Positions 57,881 to 64,000 of a DNA stretch of 64,000 bases are shown piece after piece. Under the pieces are notes generated by a model. That model had not been told where the DNA came from. It did not search any database and saw only the letters and a list, made by a program, of their open reading frames with translations. The first letter of the stretch is position 1, and each line of letters opens with the position of its first letter. The stretch is from Reticulitermes speratus. Its lineage: Eukaryota; Arthropoda; Insecta; Blattodea; Rhinotermitidae. The stretch lies in NCBI GenBank assembly GCA_021186555.1, contig JAJKFL010000014.1, positions 18,427,533-18,491,532 on the forward strand, read 5' to 3'. The position numbers and the translations under genes were made by a program.

Positions 57881-58139
57881 TCAACTCGGGAAATATATTT
57901 TACTAAAGATATTACTCAGAGCATATGTGCGCCTTTACCAGTCTTGGCAAAAGTCACAAGATCTATGGATATGAGGCTGTGTATCATTTTAGTCACAGTC
58001 TTAGTGACAGAAACTACGACGCAGGTTACGCTTTTAGTGTAAAGTCAAAGGAACACAACGCATAATAATTACGAATTTTGATTTCCCTAGTCACAGGAAG
58101 AAAGCTTGTAAAAAGTAAAAGTAATAAGCAGTTTAAACG
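57881..58139. other. No recognisable feature
   Basis: AT-rich spacer. Confidence 0.4.
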
Positions 58140-58415
58140 GTATGGCGACTAAGCTGCGGGCTGGACGGTCCGGGGTAGAATCCCGGTGTGGGCAAGAGAT
58201 TTTTTTCTTCTCCAAAAGGTCCAGACCGACTCTTGGGCCCACCCAGCCTCCTACTCAATGGGTACCGGGGTTATTTCCCGGAAATAAGCCTGTTGGGGTC
58301 TGAATTCAACCGCTCATCTCTATCTAGTGTCAAGGTTAAGAATGAGTGAAGCTATATCTACTCCCCCTACATGCGTTCATGGCGTGGACTGAGAAAACTA
58401 TACCTCTTTTACTGC
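58140..58415 (+). mobile_element. SINE S-B, near full length (reference copy)
   Basis: Head: TATGGCGACTAAGCTGCGGG and a B-box-like GGGTAGAATCCCGG. Body in order: GGTCCAGACCGACTCTTGGG, CCCACCCAGCCTCCTACTCA, ATGGGTACCGGGGTTATTTC, CCGGAAATAAGCC, ACCGCTCATCTCTATCTAGT, GTCAAGGTTAAGAATGAGTG, AAGCTATATCTACTCCCCCT, GCGTTCATGGCGTG and a final CCTCTTTTAC. This is the best copy for defining the family. Pol III boxes are partly preserved. Confidence 0.82.
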
Positions 58416-59197
58416 CAAACTTCTGTAGAGCTTAAACACGAAAACTTCATTCGGAAGGGAGGTTGGGCTAGGACTGATGGCAGTGATGTCTGACACAACC
58501 TTACTAAAAGAAGAGTGTTTAATTAAAATGAAAAGGTCAACCACGGGACAGCAAGTGCGCCATATGAACTTTTGAGACCCCTGGGCAAGACGTAATGTAA
58601 CAGAATATGTATGAAATGTGTGCGGTTTAAGTACATATATTTCATACTGCAGTTACTTATAGCCAGAAGTCGAAAGGTTTTGTGACTCACTCCTACGCTC
58701 TACCACTCAAATTTCCTTCCACACAACGGTTCGCTCTGACGACGAAGATGACTCACACAAAATGTAATCCTTCAGAACGATAATAACCTGTCACACATTA
58801 TTGAACAACGAAGTGGCAACTCGAGAGATCCCAGTGTCCACATATCATTATTACTTCTTAAATTTATCCCATTCTCTGCTACAGTGCTATAGCAAATATC
58901 CGCTGTGCTAGAACGCACAGTAGCGCCAAGTAAAGCTTTCCGCATTCTACCGGTATATACAGGCACAATATGCATATGAATGGTCAGCATCACGCTCCGG
59001 TCGCTGTACTTCTGAAGGACTAGCAAGCATAAACACAACCGTCCTAGTCGAAAACTTACTTTCTTAATGCCCTTAGAAGTTCATTACATAAGCAGACAGG
59101 CAAATAATGCAATATGGAAAAATATATTTTCAAAATACGAATTTTGTGAGTTTACGTAGTGCCTCAGTCTTGGAATTCGTTTGTTAGATATGGCCAT

Positions 59198-59221
59198 GTC
59201 TGTCTGTCTGTCTGTCTGTCT
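59198..59221. repeat. (TCTG)n microsatellite
   Basis: Six tetranucleotide units. Confidence 0.9.
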
Positions 59222-59855
59222 CTCCGGCCGTAGGTTTACGTATTTAAATTCCAGAACCTCTGGACTGAGTCTGGCGAAATTTGATATGTGCGTTATGCTG
59301 CTGCATGCCACTTCGATTTCGTAGTTTTTAATTTCCTACAGTCGGCAATAACAATGACTTGTGAGTTAGGAGCCAGGCCAGCACCACCATCGAAATGCGG
59401 CAGTCATAATAACTACAGCAATTAGTTTAGAATTAGTATTAAAAAATTAAAAGTATTAAAAATATAATTAGTATTAAAAAATAGTAACAACGGCACTAGT
59501 CTCAGATATAATGAAGTAACCACAGCAATGAATTTTTTACACGTATTCAAATGCTAATTCAGAATGCATAGGTGCAATGAACACACGTGTAAAATTTCGG
59601 TTAAAAGTAATTAAATATATGGAAAAAAAACTTTAACGCTGAAAAATTTAAATACAAGCGGATAAACGCGGGCGGTTGCCCAATTGCCGCGGGAGCTGGC
59701 AGCTTCAGCTACCCAAGCATTGTGTAACTGTTTAATGCCCAAAAATATATGTATTTTAACAGATTGGGGGTCCATAAGCTTCCGCGTTCACGTAACTGTA
59801 GTACGCCTAAAGGAAGTTTTCGAAACAAGGTTTTGCCCTATACACAGTAATAACC

Positions 59856-59869
59856 TCCCCCCCCCCCCC
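59856..59869 (+). repeat. Poly(C) run, 14 C
   Basis: Homopolymer; exact length may be affected by sequencing error. Confidence 0.9.
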
Positions 59870-61079
59870 AATCCCGGTGTTGGACGACAGATCACTGTAG
59901 TTAGTTAATTGCATGATTAATGGATGATATGAAAGTCGTGTTTGCTGAATTGCAAAGAACTGAAAACAAAGCCCTCCTGGCATATTTCAAGACACTATCC
60001 AGGCATTCGACTGAAATTACCGAGACAGTAGTGTCCGTCGCTTTTTCCGATGTCCCATCCGAGATTTAAGAGAGTTCCTTCCAAATAATAGTCATTACGG
60101 CTACCCCGGCCTGCTCGTTCTTTTTAACAAATCCATTTCACTTAAACATCCCTGTGACTTTGTAGTGGTTATCACTACTCTTTCGTATTCAGGGAAGTTC
60201 CGGATTCACTTATGGACCTGAACATCCGATGATGTTTTCAGTTTGTTTAAATCTAATTCTGAATTATTACCTTACAGCAGGCTTCCATATTTTACACCTT
60301 TCTATTTTATTATTTTTAATCATTCAAATACCCGTCGTTGTATAATAAATGCATTTCATGCAGCGTGTTAAATAAAACCAGAATTAATAACAACGCATTA
60401 TTACAAAGCAAGCACAATCATGTCTTAAGGGAAGTGAAGATCTGTTCACGTTTTATTAAACTATCTGTATCGCCATGGTTGGCAACAGCGATTGGTCAGT
60501 TGCAGCCGGTTGCAGCATTGTTGAATGCTGTTGGATATAGTGTGTATTTATAGAAGAGTTGTTCAGTCGACGTGTGGTGACTGGAGGAGAAGGAAGCAGA
60601 ATTCAGCACACAAAAAAGGTACAGATTTACTGCATTGTGTTCTTAGACATACGGTTTAAATTTTATATGTCATAATTTCACGTAGTCCAAGTTTTTTACT
60701 TACGTTTAGAAAGGTAGAAATAATTACCTACTTGTCGTCTTTAGTGTACATGTAAGTTAACTTCTTCAAGCTAAAAATTGCTCTCAAGAACATAAAAAAG
60801 TTCATAGTTACACAAGTTTGATTGTACATAACAGAAGAAAGCCGCGTATCCGTCACCAAAAGTAACAGTTAATCGTGGCAGAGAAATAACGGATGTTTAT
60901 TACGAAAATCATAGGAAAGCATAAATACATTCTGTAGGCAAAATGCAGAGGGTTTTAATGTTACAGCGTTGTGTAAACATACAGGTGTGAAATGTAGCCT
61001 TAACTGAAGAAAAATACATACTGTATAGTGAATGTGTTGAAGAACAAATACCGAGGAGACTATATGGACCTGGATAGAA

Positions 61080-61290
61080 CCAATTCGTCCAAACCCTCTT
61101 AAGGGCCCGTCCAGCCTCCTATTAGATGGGTACCGAGGTTCTTTCTCGGGGCTAAAGCGGCCGTGGCGTTAAGTTAACTACTCACCTCCATATAGTGCCG
61201 AGGTTCTGAATGAGTGCAGTTAAAGCTCTACCCCTCTTTTATGCCTTCGTGGCGTGCGCAGGGAAAATTTTACTTTTACAGAAACGGCTG
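61080..61290 (+). mobile_element. SINE S-B, 5'-truncated
   Basis: Begins in the middle of the family at a GACCTGGATAGAACCAATTC-like segment, then GGGCCCGTCCAGCCTCCTAT, GATGGGTACCGAGGTTCTTT, CTCGGGGCTAAAGCGGCC, ACTACTCACCTCCATATAGT, GCCGAGGTTCTGAATGAGTG, CCCCTCTTTTATGCCTTCGT and a TTTTACTTTTAC end. No tRNA-like head. Confidence 0.75.
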
Positions 61291-61384
61291 GACTTTCGAC
61301 TGCCATTACAGTGTGACCAGGAGTTATGTACTACACTGTGCGTCCCTAACACTTAATTCGGCGCCTTGAAGAAGTTTGCGTTAT

Positions 61385-61935
61385 TTTGACACTGAACAAC
61401 AATGATGACACTATTGTCAGCGAATATTACTGGTTATGATAAGGCATTCATTCTTCGAGGAAAGGCATTTATGTGCATGAAGACGAGTAATAGTCCTAGT
61501 ATTTTCCCTCACTGCAATACATATTTCACTGTTCCCCAGACTGAGAAAGGATCCATTAATTGATTTTATTTCGACTTTCTTTTCCTACCTGTTAGATACG
61601 ACCTGAATCAATTTGCACCTGTTTAATGAAAGCCATCTGAATGTAATTTAGCTAGTAAGATTTCGTGGTACACACAGAAAAACGCCTTGGCTAAATCGCA
61701 GAAAATTCCTCCAACTTGAATTTTTTGGTTAAGGGATATTATATTAATACACCGTCTCTTAGCTTGTAGGCAGCATTTTCAGTAAATATCCGCTCCTGAA
61801 AACAAATTGTTCTGGTACCAATATGTCATTGATACGTAAAGATTCGCTTAATCTAACGTGCATAACCTTTACAATTACTTTATAAAAACAATTAACAGTG
61901 AAGTAAGCCTACAATATGTCATATAAATTTTATTT
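61385..61935 (-). mobile_element. LINE family L-C, reverse transcriptase fragment, degenerate
   Basis: Minus-strand segments follow the RT order: H-V-R-L-S-E-S-L-R-I-N-D-I-L-V-P-E-Q-F (61870-61810), G-G-I-F-C-D-L-A-K-A-F (motif A, about 61715-61683), H-E-I-L-L-A-K-L, N-W-F-R-S-Y-L-T-G-R (about 61620-61580), W-G-T-V-K (before motif B) and V-I-F-A-D-N (motif C, FADD-type with the second Asp changed, about 61420). Frameshifts lie between, so it is dead. It differs from L-A and L-B in motif wording (F-C-D-L-A-K-A-F) and represents a third non-LTR family, CR1/Jockey-like by recall. Confidence 0.7.
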
Positions 61936-63260
61936 CTTTTTTATACAGTGGTCTTACTGCGAAGATTTTTAGACGGTCTGAAAAAAAAAACCTGTGTTTA
62001 GTGTGCGCTTACAAATATAGCTTAACTGGCGACTAATTTGAGAAGCTTTAAAAATTTTACATGTTATTTGAACATAACCTGATGATTTTTTAATTTGAGG
62101 AGATTTATTACGATTTTTACCTCCGTTCAAGTGGCATGAATAATTTTAAGACCAGGGTTACAGTACCTCAATTTTTCGGAAAATTTAAACGTGTTGTTTT
62201 TTTTTTCAAGAAACTCTCAATTAGATCCTGATTTTTAAAAAATCTTCTTCCTGGTCTTTGCCTTTGACAATCATTGAGAGGTTCTTAAAAGTTCGTTCTG
62301 GTTGCTTTTTTTTTCGATAGCTAGAATAACAAAGATAATTTAGTCTGGTATGGCCTATAGAATTTTTCTTCCCGTATGCTTTCATATTTAATTTACTAAG
62401 TGAATTTGTATCACTGGCTACCGTTACCGGAAGCGCAGAAAACCACACGCGAATAGATTATAGCTTGGAAAATTCACTTTAAAAAAACTGTACTGAAAAT
62501 TGCTAAATCGAAACTGTCGACGTTAAACCTTTTCTTAAAAAGAAAACAGAATTAATAAGCCGGTTGGAAAATTGAGGCGATACCACTTAAGGACACTATT
62601 TGTTGAAATTTGAATATATATTTAAACTATATAGTCTTATTCCGACAAGTGTACATTTGTCGTAATAAGACTATATACATTAAAAATGTACGGTGAAAAT
62701 AACATAAAATATATTTAAACCCTCCGCTGCTGGCTTATTAGTACGATCTTGGGTTCAAGAAATCCAGAGTAGTTGTTCAATGTTTCCATCCCTAAAAATT
62801 TTTGATTAATTTGAGAATTTATCTTGTCCTGTACAAATTATCTAACAAAATTCTCATAAAGTACGCTACTGAATTTCGCACACTCAAGCCGGATTTGGTA
62901 TGAATTAGAATGCAGTAACTTCCCAAAGATGAGGGCGTGTGGGTAGGATGGAGAACCTGTATTTCCACTATGACACAATGTACTGTATCCAGACGGAATT
63001 TTAAGACACGATATGATTGTTATTCCGTCTTAACTGAAGAATATGCTTACAGAATCTATCACTCCAAATTAACAACAACCTGTATACACAACTACAAATT
63101 CTCCTTAATAGAATGCTCGTCATAGTTCACACAATTTTACTTTTTGAACATCAAATTTTAACACTGAAACAGTTATATACTAAAAAATGTATGAGTGAGA
63201 ACTCAATCTAATGGCACAGTTGTATATAAATGCAGTTTATTTACATTTTTGCAATTCCAA
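61936..63260. other. No recognisable gene apart from one hairpin
   Basis: Contains the inverted repeat at 62629-62676. Otherwise AT-rich with frames up to 75 codons. Confidence 0.45.
62629..62676. repeat. Inverted repeat, 20-bp arms, 8-bp loop
   Basis: ATATAGTCTTATTCCGACAA at 62629-62648 pairs with 62657-62676 with one mismatch. Followed by AT-rich sequence. No tail of Ts that would suggest a terminator; function unknown. Confidence 0.9.
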
Positions 63261-63301
63261 ATGGCCTGAAGATGACTATTTTAGACGAAACTTGTAGCCA
63301 T
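63261..63301 (+). ncRNA. Hammerhead-ribozyme-like motif (relic)
   Basis: In order: ATGGC (63261-63265), CTGAAGA (63266-63272), one extra T, GACTA-TTT-TAGAC (63274-63286, stem II with one A-A mismatch), GAAA (63287-63290), CTTG (a minimal stem III with two-base loop), TA, GCCAT (63297-63301). ATGGC and GCCAT pair fully as stem I, and the cleavage site would follow TA. This is the topology of a type I hammerhead with a tiny stem III, as known in Penelope-like retroelements. The extra T after the CTGAAGA box is not canonical, so catalysis is uncertain. No RT of that class is nearby. Confidence 0.55.
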
Positions 63302-64000
63302 GCATAGTCCGACGAATTGATACTAAGTGCTAATACAGTTGTGGAGACAGCAATTAAGCACTTCATCAAACTTGGCATCTACTAGTGTTGTCCTGCATTT
63401 GGAAAAGCTGACACGTATTTGCGCAAAGATGAGTTTTTGCGAATACCCTCGAATTCGCCTGAATAGCGGGTGGTGTTACTTAACGTAAAAAAAAATTGTT
63501 TCAGTCGACTCGTGGGACCCCCCTATTTGTGATCCCCTATGCTTTGCATACTCCTGCTCTAAAGTAGCTACGCCCCCAGGTACGAGAGTTTAATTTCATT
63601 TAATATCCTTGGGCTGATTTAATTTCGTTTTTTTTTTTTGTAATACCAATGCTGACTCAATTGGAAAACAAACTGTGCTGAAATACCAAATGAAAAGTCC
63701 TAAAATATTTAAAAATTTGCACTACGATTTACTACTTTCTGACAAGTCTTCTCTTTTTCTTGTAATAACTTATGCGATAAACACGACAGATAAACTTTTT
63801 TTATTTAATGATAACATATGTACAGCACGAGATCTCTTCGGATCACATAAGATCTAGATGGATGTTTGTACACATGTTCCATACAGAGTGTAAAGAACTG
63901 TAAACTTGTACCTGGAACAGCTCATTTTTAATATCACAACATTGTAATTTGATGCCTGTTAACTTTGTGTATTTTAGAATTTTAACATTTTAATCATTCC
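63302..64000. other. No recognisable gene
   Basis: Includes a CCTGCTCTAAAG word near 63554-63564, similar to ends of hAT elements, but no partner end was found. A T-run lies near 63630-63640. Confidence 0.4.

Larger units (their letters stand above)
58416..61079. other. No recognisable gene; simple repeats
   Basis: Contains a TCTG repeat (59198-59221) and a 14-C run (59856-59869). The sequence after the TCTG repeat faintly recalls repeat R but could not be aligned with confidence. Short frames only. Confidence 0.45.

Noticed and set aside
60470..60600. GC-richer stretch considered as a promoter or first exon
   Set aside because: No TATA/Inr arrangement, frame or splice signal convincing enough to support it.

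Overview
The window looks like gene-poor nuclear DNA from a large, repeat-rich arthropod genome. I found no host protein-coding gene, no rRNA or tRNA gene and no CRISPR. The base composition is AT-rich, open frames are short (longest about 245 codons), and all recognisable coding sequence is decayed transposable-element sequence. The mixture (RTE-like and other non-LTR LINEs with very short 3' ends, tRNA-headed SINEs, mariner and GTF2IRD2/ZBED-type hAT relics) fits an insect. From memory of similar repeat-derived peptides my best guess is a cockroach or termite (Blattodea), but this is only a guess.

Layout. 1-213 is the 3' end of an RTE-like LINE (family L-A). A second, longer L-A copy lies at 35615-37728 on the same strand, about 95% identical over the shared 213 bp, with the RT catalytic residues still readable but broken by a 2-nt deletion and stops. 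A second LINE family (L-B) has left at least six 3'-end pieces: 5160-5345, 14840-14950, 24940-25325, 46340-46565 and 52870-53960 on minus, and 44300-44605 on plus. A third LINE (L-C) RT fragment is at 61385-61935 minus. DNA-transposon relics are a mariner transposase (39925-40790 minus), a hAT transposase of the GTF2IRD2/ZBED type (22690-23780 minus) and two hAT-like elements recognised mainly by ends (16721-17246, 51160-52318).

Short elements are abundant. There are four tRNA-headed SINE groups, labelled here S-A (tRNA-Leu/Ser-like head), S-B, S-C and S-D. Clean target-site duplications mark S-C at 2811-3077 and 32485-32792, S-A at 29031-29322, an S-A copy swollen by a four-unit internal tandem array at 55996-56862, and a 197-bp non-autonomous retroposon at 15384-15600. 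An unclassified dispersed repeat (R) occurs three times: 17253-17815, 54300-54612 and 57293-57880.

The most interesting theme is a set of seven inverted repeats (10539, 15137, 24136, 26495, 28014, 38147, 62629) and about nine loci carrying a common module, CTGANGA - short stem - GAAA, several flanked by sequences that can pair as stem I. At 63261-63301 and 28525-28565 the order and pairing match a type I hammerhead ribozyme with a tiny stem III, as known for Penelope-like retroelements. Every copy has one extra nucleotide after the CTGANGA box, so activity is uncertain. Several modules lie inside the foldback elements.

The elements do not form a pathway. The sensible reading is successive insertion and decay of selfish elements in intergenic or intronic DNA. 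Calls based on protein-family resemblance rest on recall and were not checked against a database.
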